From CAZAFL01 sp964484465 (GTDB lineage Bacteria > Bacteroidota > Ignavibacteria > UBA10030 > SZUA-254), in contig CAZAFL010000017.1 of the NCBI GenBank assembly GCA_964484465.1, forward strand, positions 3,628 to 67,627: a DNA stretch of 64,000 nt. The letters run 5' to 3'. Below, piece after piece: positions 35,381-43,705 of the stretch (position 1 is its first letter; every line of letters starts with the position of its first letter). Below the pieces are notes generated by a model, which was given only the letters and a program-made list of their open reading frames with translations, ran no database searches and was not told the DNA's origin. The position numbers were made by a program, and so were the translations under genes.

Positions 35381-35902
35381 ATGAGCAAGAATCTTGAAGT
35401 AAAAGCCAGAATACTGGACATTGACCGGGCAATACAGATTATCGAGGCGATTCCGGCGGCATATAAAGGTGAATTGCATCAGGTTGATACATACTTCAAT
35501 GTTCTTCACGGTCGCCTGAAACTTCGGGAGATCCTTCATGAGCATACCGAGTTGATTTACTACAGCCGCCACGAACGGGAAAGGGAGAGAGTAAGTAATT
35601 TTGAAATCTATCCATGCAATGATGCCCCCCATCTCAAAAAATTACTTTCGCAAGCGCTGGGGATAAAAGCAGTGGTTTCGAAGGTCAGGAAGCTGTTTAT
35701 GTACAAAACGACCAGAATTCATGTCGACAAAGTTAAGAATTTGGGAACATTCCTGGAACTTGAAACGCCGTTTGTCTTGGAAGCGAAAATTGCCAAAAAG
35801 CAGACCAGATTCTTGGTTCAAAAATTCGGGATTAAGAGAGAAAATTTTATTTTGAAGTCATACCTTGACCTGATTATCTCTAAATCTATCAGGAATAATT
35901 AA
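35381..35902 (+). CDS. CYTH-domain protein (class IV adenylate cyclase / triphosphatase fold)
   Basis: 173 aa forming one CYTH tunnel barrel. Diagnostic residues are the N-terminal EVKAR (6-10), DTYF, RLKLR, the YYSRHE strand, KVRKLF, IHVD and GTFLELE. CYTH enzymes bind triphosphates with two metals. Members of this subgroup are either CyaB-like cyclases or inorganic or thiamine triphosphatases, and sequence alone does not decide. The 3' side faces the tRNA cluster, and no clear terminator separates them. Confidence 0.85.
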   Translation: MSKNLEVKARILDIDRAIQIIEAIPAAYKGELHQVDTYFNVLHGRLKLREILHEHTELIYYSRHERERERVSNFEIYPCNDAPHLKKLLSQALGIKAVVSKVRKLFMYKTTRIHVDKVKNLGTFLELETPFVLEAKIAKKQTRFLVQKFGIKRENFILKSYLDLIISKSIRNN

Positions 35903-35942
35903 TTACGACAGAAATCGATCAGTCCAATATTCAATACAGTAT

Positions 35943-35971
35943 TTGCAGAAATTTGAATTTTTCAGTATATT
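35943..35971 (+). promoter_or_regulatory. Candidate tRNA-cluster promoter
   Basis: TTGCAG (35943-35948), 17 bp and TATATT (35966-35971), 13 nt before tRNA-Gly. Its position matches what a tRNA promoter should have, which makes it one of the better anchored sites here. Confidence 0.6.
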
Positions 35972-35984
35972 TAGCAGCTAAAAT

Positions 35985-36057
35985 GCGGGAATAGCTCAGT
36001 TGGTAGAGCGTCACCTTGCCAAGGTGAATGTCGCGGGTTCGAATCCCGTTTCCCGCT
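35985..36057 (+). tRNA. tRNA-Gly (GCC)
   Basis: All four stems fold. Acceptor GCGGGAA pairs with TTCCCGC; the anticodon arm TCACC-TTGCCAA-GGTGA has GCC at 36018-36020; the T arm is GCGGG-TTCGAAT-CCCGT. The discriminator is T. No 3' CCA is encoded, so a CCA-adding enzyme is needed. Confidence 0.97.
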
Positions 36058-36142
36058 CGAGGCGCTCATAAGAGGATCTGATCAGTACGCCTCGGCATGA
36101 AGCTGCCCCGCCGCCCCCATCCAGGTAGCGGGGCTTTATTTT
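36058..36142 (+). terminator. Two hairpins after tRNA-Gly, second terminator-like
   Basis: CGAGGCG (36058-36064) pairs with CGCCTCG (36088-36094), starting on the base after tRNA-Gly. A second stem GCCCCGC (36105-36111) / GCGGGGC (36128-36134) is followed by TTTATTTT. The first could guide 3' processing and the second may end some tRNA-Gly transcripts. No separate promoter is evident for tRNA-Cys. Confidence 0.5.
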
Positions 36143-36151
36143 GGCATAGTT

Positions 36152-36223
36152 GGCGCCGTACCCAAGTGGTAAGGGAGAGGTCTGCAAAACCTTTATGCGG
36201 CGGTTCGAATCCGCCCGGCGCCT
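36152..36223 (+). tRNA. tRNA-Cys (GCA)
   Basis: Acceptor GGCGCCG pairs with CGGCGCC, anticodon GCA is at 36184-36186, the T arm is GGCGG-TTCGAAT-CCGCC, and the discriminator is T, the identity base for CysRS. No CCA is encoded. Confidence 0.96.
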
Positions 36224-36286
36224 CGAGAACAATGCAAGGGAATGGTAACGGTTCTGTCGCCTAAAACTTTCCATCAGCATTGAACA

Positions 36287-36372
36287 GCCGGGGTGGCGAA
36301 ACTGGTAGACGCACAGGACTTAAAATCCTGTTCTTCGCAAGGAGAGTGCCGGTTCGATTCCGGTCCCCGGCA
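36287..36372 (+). tRNA. tRNA-Leu (TAA)
   Basis: Class II tRNA of 86 nt with a long variable arm. Acceptor GCCGGGG pairs with CCCCGGC, the anticodon stem CAGGA/TCCTG holds TAA at 36321-36323, and the discriminator is A. No CCA is encoded. Confidence 0.96.
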
Positions 36373-36386
36373 CATCCAGAAAGTAA

Positions 36387-36460
<74 letters not shown>

Positions 36461-36479
36461 CGCGGAAAGAAAGGCGACA

Positions 36480-36549
36480 TTTCAGAAGAAGCAAAAATAC
36501 ATCGGATCAGGTGATGCTTTCTGAAATCGGAGCGATTCCGATTTTTTTT
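36480..36549 (+). promoter_or_regulatory. thrS leader: hairpin plus terminator-like attenuator
   Basis: Hairpin I pairs TTTCAGAA (36480-36487) and AGC with GCTTTCTGAAA (to 36526), with an inner CATC/GATG. Hairpin II pairs AATCGGA (36525-36531) with TCCGATT (36537-36543), followed by T up to 36549. The thrS ATG is only 17 nt further. A second copy of ATCGGA (36501-36506) can also pair with TCCGAT (36537-36542), giving a competing fold. It may simply end the tRNA transcript, or regulate thrS. Confidence 0.55.
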
Positions 36550-36566
36550 GTTTCAATATTCACAAT

Positions 36567-38507
36567 ATGGCAAAGATAAAAATAAAATTTCCCGATGGTT
36601 CACTGAGGGAGTTTAATCAGGACGTGACCGGAAAGGATATTGCTGCGGGAATTAGCGCCGGACTTGCCCGCGAAGCTCTTGCAGTGGAGGTCGACGGAGA
36701 GGTTTGGGACCTCTCACGGCCAATTCATCAGGATGCAACTGTGAAGATTTTGAAATGGGATGATGATGGCGGGAAATACGCCTACTGGCATAGCTCCGCA
36801 CACCTGATGGCGGAAGCAATTGAATCTCTTTTTCCCGGAACACAATTTGGTATCGGGCCGCCCATCGAAAACGGATTTTATTACGATATCGATATGGGCG
36901 ACCATTCACTTTCTTCTGAAGACCTTGCAAAGATTGAAGAGAGAATGTATGAGTTTTCCAAAAGGGATGTCCCTTATATCCGTGAAGAGAAATCATGGGA
37001 CGATGCGGTCGCCTATTTCAAAAAAAAGGGGGATCCTTATAAACTGGAACTTTTGCAGGAATTGAAGGGACAGCTCATTACATTTTACCATCAGGGGAAT
37101 TTTACAGACCTTTGTTATGGCCCTCACATTCCTTCTACGGGAAGGATTAAGGCGATTAAACTTCTCAGTGTTGCGGGTGCATACTGGCGGGGCAGCGAAA
37201 AAAATAAAATGTTGCAGCGAATCTACGGCATTACGTTTCCGTCAAAAAAGGAACTTGATGAACATTTATTTCGATTGGAGGAAGCAAAACGCCGGGATCA
37301 TCGAAAGCTTGGCGCTGAACTCGAGTTGTTTCTCATAACACCGAAAGTCGGTGGCGGGCTCCCGATATGGTTGCCGAAAGGGACTATTTTGCGTGAAACG
37401 CTTGAGAATTTTTTGCGCGGAGAGCAGCGAAAGCGAGGCTATTTACCGGTCGTCACTCCGCACATCGGAAATATAAGTTTGTACAAAACCAGCGGGCATT
37501 ATCCTTACTACAAAGACAGCCAGTTTGCTCCGATTAAAGTTGAAGATGAAGAGTACTTGCTCAAACCGATGAACTGTCCTCATCATCATCAGATATATAT
37601 GTCGAAACCCAGGAGCTATCGTGACCTCCCGCTGCGGTTGGCGGAATTTGGAACAGTCTACCGGTATGAACAATCGGGCGAATTGAACGGCCTCACCCGC
37701 GTGCGGTCATTCACCGTCGATGATTCCCACATGTATGTCCGTCAGGATCAGTTGAAAGATGAACTGTGCGATGTTATCGACCTCATTCAATTGGTTTTCA
37801 GTACGCTGGGATTCCATGATTTTAAAACGCGACTTTCATTCAGAGATCCGAAGAACAAAGAAAAATATGGTGGTGAAGATGCCATGTGGCAACAGTCTGA
37901 AAAGGATATCAGGGTAGCCGCTGATTATAAGAAGTTAAATTATTACGTGGGAATAGGAGACGCCGCGTTTTATGGACCGAAAATTGATTTCATGGTACGG
38001 GATGCACTCCACAGGACCTGGCAATTGGGAACAGTTCAGGTTGATTATGTGATGCCGGAAAGGTTTAACCTTGAATATATGGGGAGCGACGGTCAGAAAC
38101 ACCGTCCGGTGATTATTCATCGAGCTCCGTTTGGTTCGATGGAACGGTTTATCGGCGTTCTGATTGAGCATTTCGCCGGAGAATTCCCATTGTGGTTATC
38201 GCCGGTGCAATGTGTGCTGTTGCCTATCACCGATCAGCAACTTGACTATGGAAAAAAGGTTTACGATACTTTAACCGGTTCCGGAATCCGTGTTGAATTA
38301 GATGACCGGAATGAGAAAATCGGATATAAAATCCGCGACTGGGAAACGAAAAAAATCCCATATATGCTGATCCTTGGGGAAAAGGAACGCACGAATGAAA
38401 CAGTTTCGGTGAGACAGCATAGAAAGGGAGATCAAGGTGCAATTGCAGTAGGCAAGTTCCTTGATACCATCTTGCAGGAAATCACAAAAAAACTCATCAC
38501 TAACTAG
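36567..38507 (+). CDS. thrS: Threonyl-tRNA synthetase
   Basis: Class II synthetase (646 aa) with an N-terminal TGS domain (1-62) and the editing domain (about 65-225, with HSSAHLMAEAI and the C-x3-H-like YGPHIPSTG region). The catalytic core has the zinc cysteine Cys337 in MNCPHHH, motif 2 FGTVYRYEQSGEL and IHRAPFGSMERF. A C-terminal anticodon domain begins near 545. It heads the thrS-infC-rpmI-rplT-pheS-pheT translation operon, the same order as in E. coli. The leader has attenuator-like structure. infC begins 10 nt after the stop. Confidence 0.97.
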   Translation: MAKIKIKFPDGSLREFNQDVTGKDIAAGISAGLAREALAVEVDGEVWDLSRPIHQDATVKILKWDDDGGKYAYWHSSAHLMAEAIESLFPGTQFGIGPPIENGFYYDIDMGDHSLSSEDLAKIEERMYEFSKRDVPYIREEKSWDDAVAYFKKKGDPYKLELLQELKGQLITFYHQGNFTDLCYGPHIPSTGRIKAIKLLSVAGAYWRGSEKNKMLQRIYGITFPSKKELDEHLFRLEEAKRRDHRKLGAELELFLITPKVGGGLPIWLPKGTILRETLENFLRGEQRKRGYLPVVTPHIGNISLYKTSGHYPYYKDSQFAPIKVEDEEYLLKPMNCPHHHQIYMSKPRSYRDLPLRLAEFGTVYRYEQSGELNGLTRVRSFTVDDSHMYVRQDQLKDELCDVIDLIQLVFSTLGFHDFKTRLSFRDPKNKEKYGGEDAMWQQSEKDIRVAADYKKLNYYVGIGDAAFYGPKIDFMVRDALHRTWQLGTVQVDYVMPERFNLEYMGSDGQKHRPVIIHRAPFGSMERFIGVLIEHFAGEFPLWLSPVQCVLLPITDQQLDYGKKVYDTLTGSGIRVELDDRNEKIGYKIRDWETKKIPYMLILGEKERTNETVSVRQHRKGDQGAIAVGKFLDTILQEITKKLITN

Positions 38508-38517
38508 GAGAATCACT

Positions 38518-39078
38518 ATCAAGGGAACAAATCGCGTTCGTCTCAATGAAGAAATCCGTGCCCCGAAAGTCCGTGTGATTGACGACTCAGGTCAACTGGG
38601 TGTCATGAGTCCCGCTGAGGCGTTACGGCTTGCCCGCCAGCGCGGACTGGACCTGATTGAAATTGTGCCCAATGCAACGCCGCCGGTATGTAAAGTCATG
38701 GATTTTGGAAAGTTCAAGTATGAACAAACCAAGAAGGATAAACTGCAGCGAAAACATCAGCATGTCACGCAGTTAAAAGAGCTTCGGTTCCATCCAAACA
38801 CTGATGTTCACGATTTCGATTTCAAAACACGACATGCTCGGAAATTCCTGGAAGAAGGACATAAAGTCAAAGCAACCGTGGTATTTAAGGGGCGGGAAAT
38901 AACGTATGTCGAACAGGGAGAAGATGTCCTGCGCCGCCTTTCAGAAAAGTTGTCTGATATCGCACGAGTTGACCAGGTCGCTAAACTTGAGGGACGGAGC
39001 ATGGCGATGATATTTGCACCAGAGAGAGGGCTAAAGAAGAAAACCGAAGCCAAATTAAAACCAACAGAACCTCATTAA
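38518..39078 (+). CDS. infC: Translation initiation factor IF-3, apparent AUC start
   Basis: IF-3 (186 aa) keeps the 30S subunit free and proofreads initiation codons. N-terminal domain RVRLNEEIRAPKVRVID is followed by the lysine-rich linker and the C-terminal domain (KELRFHPNTDVHDFDFKTR pattern). Between the thrS stop and the conserved NEEI block no ATG, GTG or TTG is in frame; one open frame runs back into thrS, but that extension is not IF-3-like. AGGAG (38506-38510) sits 7 nt before ATC at 38518, which would encode MKGTNRV, the expected start. E. coli infC uses AUU for autocontrol, so AUC here is a close parallel. A C-terminal tail rich in lysine follows. Confidence 0.9.
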   Translation: MKGTNRVRLNEEIRAPKVRVIDDSGQLGVMSPAEALRLARQRGLDLIEIVPNATPPVCKVMDFGKFKYEQTKKDKLQRKHQHVTQLKELRFHPNTDVHDFDFKTRHARKFLEEGHKVKATVVFKGREITYVEQGEDVLRRLSEKLSDIARVDQVAKLEGRSMAMIFAPERGLKKKTEAKLKPTEPH

Positions 39079-39092
39079 CCTGAAAGTATACT

Positions 39093-39287
39093 ATGCCGAA
39101 AATGAAATCAGATTCCGGGGCGAAAAAGCGATTCCGAAAGACTGCATCTGGTAAATTTAAAAGGAGCAAGGCATTTCGCAGTCATATTTTATCATCAAAA
39201 TCATCAAAGCGAAAACGACATCTGCGGAAATCAACACTCGTATCGAAGCAGGAGCAGAAGAAAATTGTTATGATGATTCAATCGTAA
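39093..39287 (+). CDS. rpmI: 50S ribosomal protein L35
   Basis: 64 aa, highly basic. It starts MPKMKSDSGAKKRFRKT, the family hallmark, and has the HILSSKSSKRKRHLRK block. Starts 14 nt after infC. Normal length. Confidence 0.97.
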   Translation: MPKMKSDSGAKKRFRKTASGKFKRSKAFRSHILSSKSSKRKRHLRKSTLVSKQEQKKIVMMIQS

Positions 39288-39375
39288 CAATGATCGACAG
39301 ACAACTTGCACATTAACTATTAATTCAACCACATCTAATTCAATCAATCATTAACGGAAGGAGACAAGAGCAACT

Positions 39376-39723
39376 ATGCCGCGTTCGCAGAATAAAGTTG
39401 CCTCCCATCGCCGCCGCAAGCGAATCCTCGCACGCGCGAAAGGTTATTGGGGTGCACGAAGTAAAGTCCTTTCGATAGCAAAACACCATATCGACAAAGG
39501 TGAACAACATGCTTATCGAGACAGGAGACTTAAAAAACGAGCGTTTCGTCAGCTCTGGATAGCGCGAATCAATGCCGCTGCCAGGACGCATGGTACGACA
39601 TACTCAAAACTTATTGATGGGTTATCCAAGAAACATATCGAGATCAACCGAAAGGTGCTAGCCGATTTGGCGTCGCGCAATCCTGAAGCGTTCGCCGAAG
39701 TCGTTAAATTCGCAACAGTATAA
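39376..39723 (+). CDS. rplT: 50S ribosomal protein L20
   Basis: 115 aa. It has the long basic N-terminal helix (PRSQNKVASHRRRKRILARAKGYWG pattern) and the globular domain with LWIARINAAARTHGTTYSKLIDGL. GGAAGGAG (39356-39363) lies upstream of its start. L20 represses this operon in E. coli and Bacillus. The 88-nt gap after rpmI is A/T-rich and shows no obvious L20-binding fold. Confidence 0.97.
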   Translation: MPRSQNKVASHRRRKRILARAKGYWGARSKVLSIAKHHIDKGEQHAYRDRRLKKRAFRQLWIARINAAARTHGTTYSKLIDGLSKKHIEINRKVLADLASRNPEAFAEVVKFATV

Positions 39724-39735
39724 GTAATCTTCCTG

Positions 39736-39801
39736 CTTGAGTCCGGAGCGGGTTCAACCCCGTTCCGGAAGTTTGTTACTCAAGCACGAGGATTTTTTTT
39801 T
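39736..39801 (+). promoter_or_regulatory. pheS leader hairpin with T-run (possible attenuator)
   Basis: An 11-bp stem with one G-T pair (39742-39752 with 39759-39769, loop TTCAAC) sits inside an outer stem CTTGAG (39736-39741) / CTCAAG (39779-39784). A nine-T run (39793-39801) follows, and the pheS ATG is at 39809. It resembles an attenuator or a partial terminator between rplT and pheS. Confidence 0.6.
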
Positions 39802-39808
39802 AGTCCCT

Positions 39809-40819
39809 ATGAAAGAAGAAATACAGAACATACGGAAGTCGGCATTGGCGGAGCTCGCCGATATTACAACTGTGCAGGCTCTCGACGTATTCCGAAATAA
39901 ATATCTCGTTCGCAGGGGCTTGATAGCCGGTCTCTTCGACCGCTTGCGGGAACTCTCCTCTGAAGACCGACCCGTTATCGGACAAGAGTTGAATACGCTG
40001 CGTCAGGAAGTGCAGGGAAGTTATGACCGACAAAAAGCGTTGATCGAATCGAACTCATTGCGGAAAGAAAAATCGATCGACCTTACGCTGCCGGGCAGGA
40101 TGCAATGGGTCGGGTCAAGACATCCCCTTACACAGACGCTGGATGAAATCAAGAGAATCTTTCTGGGCATGGGATTCCGTATAGCAACGGGTCCGGAGAT
40201 CGAAGATGATTATCATAATTTTGAGGCATTGAATTTTCCTCCTGACCATCCTGCACGGGATATGCAGGATACGTTCTTTATCACGGAAAAAATATTATTG
40301 CGGACCCACACATCACCCGTTCAAATTCGGGTAATGGAACATCAACAACCTCCCGTCCGCGTCATCATGCCGGGGAGAGTCTATCGCAATGAGGCAATAA
40401 GTTCAAGAAGTTACTGCCTTTTTCATCAGGTTGAAGGTCTCTATGTCAATACAGGAGTGACATTTAGTGAACTGAAGGGCACAGTGGTTTCATTTGCGAA
40501 ACAGTTTTATGGAAGTTCGATTAAATTCCGGTTTCGACCGAGTTATTTTCCGTTTACCGAGCCGAGTGCGGAGATGGATATTACCTGTTTCCTTTGCAAA
40601 GGAAAAGGCTGTCGTGTCTGCAAACAGAGCGGATGGCTGGAAATTTTGGGCTGTGGTATGGTCGACCCCAATGTGTTTAAGTATGTTGGATATGACGCTG
40701 AGAAATTTACCGGCTATGCATTCGGCATGGGGATAGAACGAATTACAATGCTGCGTTACGGCATCGATGATATCCGGGTGTTGTTCGATAATGATGTTCG
40801 ATTCCTGAAACAGTTCTAA
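39809..40819 (+). CDS. pheS: Phenylalanyl-tRNA synthetase alpha subunit
   Basis: Catalytic subunit of the (alpha-beta)2 enzyme (336 aa). An N-terminal coiled coil (1-85) is followed by the class II core with HPARDMQDTF, VYRNEAISSRSYCLFHQVEG (motif 2), FRPSYFPFTEPSAE and the motif 3 region GYAFGMGIERITMLRYGI. The open frame extends 24 codons upstream, but that stretch is the hairpin leader, so ATG at 39809 is chosen. pheT starts 12 nt after. Confidence 0.96.
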   Translation: MKEEIQNIRKSALAELADITTVQALDVFRNKYLVRRGLIAGLFDRLRELSSEDRPVIGQELNTLRQEVQGSYDRQKALIESNSLRKEKSIDLTLPGRMQWVGSRHPLTQTLDEIKRIFLGMGFRIATGPEIEDDYHNFEALNFPPDHPARDMQDTFFITEKILLRTHTSPVQIRVMEHQQPPVRVIMPGRVYRNEAISSRSYCLFHQVEGLYVNTGVTFSELKGTVVSFAKQFYGSSIKFRFRPSYFPFTEPSAEMDITCFLCKGKGCRVCKQSGWLEILGCGMVDPNVFKYVGYDAEKFTGYAFGMGIERITMLRYGIDDIRVLFDNDVRFLKQF

Positions 40820-40831
40820 ATTCAACATATC

Positions 40832-43267
40832 ATGCTTGTCTCTCTTCATTGGTTACAGCAATATATCACTATTAACCGCTCGGCGGAACAACTTGCCGAA
40901 ACATTAACCATGCTCGGCCTTGAGGTCGAGAATATCGAACACCAGGCTGAGAAGTATCGCGGGTTTGTGGTTGGCGAAGTCCTGGAAGTACGTAAACACC
41001 CCAAGGCAGATAAACTTAGCATTTGTTCTGTCAACGTTGGAAAAGAAAACCTTCAAATTGTCTGCGGAGCAAATAACGTTGCACCGGAGCAAAAGGTAGC
41101 AGTTGGTCTGGCTGGAGCAATTGTCCCAAGGAATCAGCATGACCCTCATGGTGAGCCGTTTACGTTGGCGCAGGTGAAGATACGCGGAGTCGAGTCGTTT
41201 GGGATGATTTGCTCTGAATATGAGTTGGGACTTGGAGAAGACAAGCAGGGTATTCTCATTCTAGGTTCCCATGCAAAAGTTGGTTCTCTGTTTTCAGAGT
41301 ATTTAGGGTACGATGACACAGTTCTTGAAATCGGGATTACGCCAAACCGACCCGACGCGATGAGCCATATCGGTGTGGCACGGGAAATCGGCGCTTCCAC
41401 AGGTAAGAGCCTCAAAATTCCAAGGATCAAGCTCAAAGAAAGCAATAAAAAAATAGACAGTGCCCTTTCAGTACATATCGAGAACAAGAATGATTGTCCG
41501 CGTTATACAGCACGCGTTGTTTTCGGTATCAAAGTTGAACCATCTCCCGACTGGATTCAACAGAAGTTAAAAGCAGTTGGTATTCGACCTGTAAATAATA
41601 TAGTCGATATAACCAATTATGTATTAATGGAAATTGGTCATCCACTTCATGCATTCGATTATGATAAGATTTCCGGTCATAGGATTCATGTTCGACAGGC
41701 AGGGAAGGTGAATGGATTCACAACTCTCGACCATAAGACCCGCATGCTTCGTGAAGATTCATTGTTAATCTGTGATGGAGAAGGTCCGGTTGCAATCGCA
41801 GGAGTGATGGGAGGAGAAAATACAGAAATAACCGGCGAAAGCAAAAATATCATAATAGAAAGTGCCTATTTCAATCCTCAATCCATACGGCGAACGTCAA
41901 AGCATCTCGGTTTGAGCACGGATGCTTCCCAACGTTTTGAACGCGGAGCAGATCCGAATATTACAAAGTGGGCTGTGGACAGAGTGGCATCGTTAATTCA
42001 GGAAATATGCGGTGGTGAAGTTCTCAAGGGATGCATCGATCCATACCCTCTAAAAAAATCTCCATTAAGGATTCAGGTTAGAGTAGATAAAACAAATGAA
42101 GTCATTGGTACAACCCTAACAAATAAAGAGATTAACTCATTGTTGAAAAAGTTAGGCATCCTGACAAATAATATCACGAGAAAAGACAAGAGCAGAGATG
42201 TGGTGGAATGCATTGTGCCCACATTTCGTCCGGATATCAGTCGTGAAATTGATCTTATCGAGGAAGCAGTAAGAGCATATGGTTTCAATAATATTGAACC
42301 GAAAGTACAAACCTCGTTGATGATGCCTGAAAATGCTCCCGCACCTGATTTTCATGATGAACTTAGGGATTTTTTCGTAGGTAGCGGTTTTCGTGAAGTC
42401 ATATCGAACAGTATGCAAGGCATTTCCATTGCTTCGCTGGGATCAGATAGATTCGTTAAAATTGCTAATCCCATAAGTAAAGATATGGCGGCATTGCGAA
42501 CGAGCCTGATTCCGGGAATGCTTGAAGTTGTTCGTAAAAATATTTTCCATGGAACAAAGGATATGAGATTGTTTGAAATCGGGAAAGCTTATTTTAATAA
42601 ATCCGCGATTTCAGGAAAATCACTTGATAATTATGTTGAAGAAGAGAGACTTATCATATGCCTGAGTGGACAACATTCTCCCGCTTCCTGGTCAGAAAAA
42701 CCTCGTATTGTAGATATTTTTGATGCAAAAGGGGAAATCCAGACACTTTTTCATAAAATTTTTCTTGACAAATTTAAATTTATTCCTTATTCTACTACCA
42801 ATGCTTTAACTAAAGTCGGGCTAGTCATTGAAATAAATGGAGAAAGCGCTGGTAAAGTTGGTTTAATTTCTCCGGAAATTTTGGATAGGTTTGAGATAGA
42901 GCAAAATATTGTTGTTGGTGAGATAGATATAAGTTATCTTGCACAATCTAAAAGGAAGGTGTCCGAATACGTTCCGTTACCCAGGTACCCGGTTGTATTG
43001 TCTGATATTGCTGTTGTTGTAGATGACCTCGTACCGGTAGAGGAATTGGAAAAGGAAATTTGGAGTTCCGGCAAACCGCTGCTAAGAAGGCTTGAATTAT
43101 TTGATGTTTACACTGGCACTCAGTTGGGTGAGCAGAAAAAAAGTTGTGCTTTTGCGCTTGAGTTCCGATCTGATGAACGGACGTTGCCGCAGGAAGAAGT
43201 TGATGGCGTGATCCGTAAGGTTATGCAACGACTTGGAGAAAAATTTAATGCGAAATTGCGGGCATAG
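40832..43267 (+). CDS. pheT: Phenylalanyl-tRNA synthetase beta subunit
   Basis: 811 aa, normal length. N-terminal tRNA-binding OB fold (about 40-150, KHPKADKLSICSVNVG), the B3/B4 editing domain (about 210-390), the B5 domain, the pseudo-catalytic core and the C-terminal FDX-ACB domain (about 715-811, LPRYPVVLSDIAVVVDD). Third-codon base use from about 41.8 to 42.9 kb is visibly more A/T-rich than in neighbouring genes. Confidence 0.96.
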   Translation: MLVSLHWLQQYITINRSAEQLAETLTMLGLEVENIEHQAEKYRGFVVGEVLEVRKHPKADKLSICSVNVGKENLQIVCGANNVAPEQKVAVGLAGAIVPRNQHDPHGEPFTLAQVKIRGVESFGMICSEYELGLGEDKQGILILGSHAKVGSLFSEYLGYDDTVLEIGITPNRPDAMSHIGVAREIGASTGKSLKIPRIKLKESNKKIDSALSVHIENKNDCPRYTARVVFGIKVEPSPDWIQQKLKAVGIRPVNNIVDITNYVLMEIGHPLHAFDYDKISGHRIHVRQAGKVNGFTTLDHKTRMLREDSLLICDGEGPVAIAGVMGGENTEITGESKNIIIESAYFNPQSIRRTSKHLGLSTDASQRFERGADPNITKWAVDRVASLIQEICGGEVLKGCIDPYPLKKSPLRIQVRVDKTNEVIGTTLTNKEINSLLKKLGILTNNITRKDKSRDVVECIVPTFRPDISREIDLIEEAVRAYGFNNIEPKVQTSLMMPENAPAPDFHDELRDFFVGSGFREVISNSMQGISIASLGSDRFVKIANPISKDMAALRTSLIPGMLEVVRKNIFHGTKDMRLFEIGKAYFNKSAISGKSLDNYVEEERLIICLSGQHSPASWSEKPRIVDIFDAKGEIQTLFHKIFLDKFKFIPYSTTNALTKVGLVIEINGESAGKVGLISPEILDRFEIEQNIVVGEIDISYLAQSKRKVSEYVPLPRYPVVLSDIAVVVDDLVPVEELEKEIWSSGKPLLRRLELFDVYTGTQLGEQKKSCAFALEFRSDERTLPQEEVDGVIRKVMQRLGEKFNAKLRA

Positions 43268-43279
43268 GAGGTTGCGAAA

Positions 43280-43627
43280 TTGAATCAGCAGCAAGCCGAA
43301 CGGGAGGTTGAGGTGGTAAAAGACCCTCAACTTCTTGAGGAGTCATTAAAATCGCTATGGGAGCGAGCGCGGTCGATGGGAGACCTCGTTTCTCAGCTTC
43401 GTGAGCAAAAAAAATCCTTGCTCGAGCGCGAACGCCTTCTTCAACAACAACTTGAGTCCTTACGAAGGACGCTGGAAAGCAAAGAACAGGAATTAAAACG
43501 ATTAAAAACAGAACATCTTCAGCTTGTTAATTCAAATGGTAATAACATGCTTTCGGACGAAGAAAGGGAAAGTCTGAAAAGGAAAATCAGAGATCTCATT
43601 GCAAAAATTAATTCTCATTTATCATAG
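43280..43627 (+). CDS. Coiled-coil protein next to zapA, unknown function
   Basis: 115 aa, mostly one continuous coiled coil (about 20-80; heptads such as LVSQLREQKKSLLERERLLQQQLESL), then a short amphipathic helix KRKIRDLIAKINSHL at the end. TTG at 43280 is supported by GGAGG (43267-43271) 8 nt upstream. It sits between pheT and zapA, where coiled-coil genes of this size are often found in Bacteroidota-like genomes. A role as a ZapB-like or FtsZ-ring partner of ZapA is suggested by position and shape only. Confidence 0.8.
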   Translation: MNQQQAEREVEVVKDPQLLEESLKSLWERARSMGDLVSQLREQKKSLLERERLLQQQLESLRRTLESKEQELKRLKTEHLQLVNSNGNNMLSDEERESLKRKIRDLIAKINSHLS

Positions 43628-43705
43628 GTATCACGGCGGTTCTTTAATATGTATATTAAGGTAGAAATTTTCATAACTTCAGAAGATCATCAATAGCAAA
43701 AGAAT

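Noticed and set aside
36461..36566. T-box riboswitch before thrS
   Set aside because: No AGGGUGGNACCGCG-type antiterminator sequence and no stem I; only simple hairpins are present.
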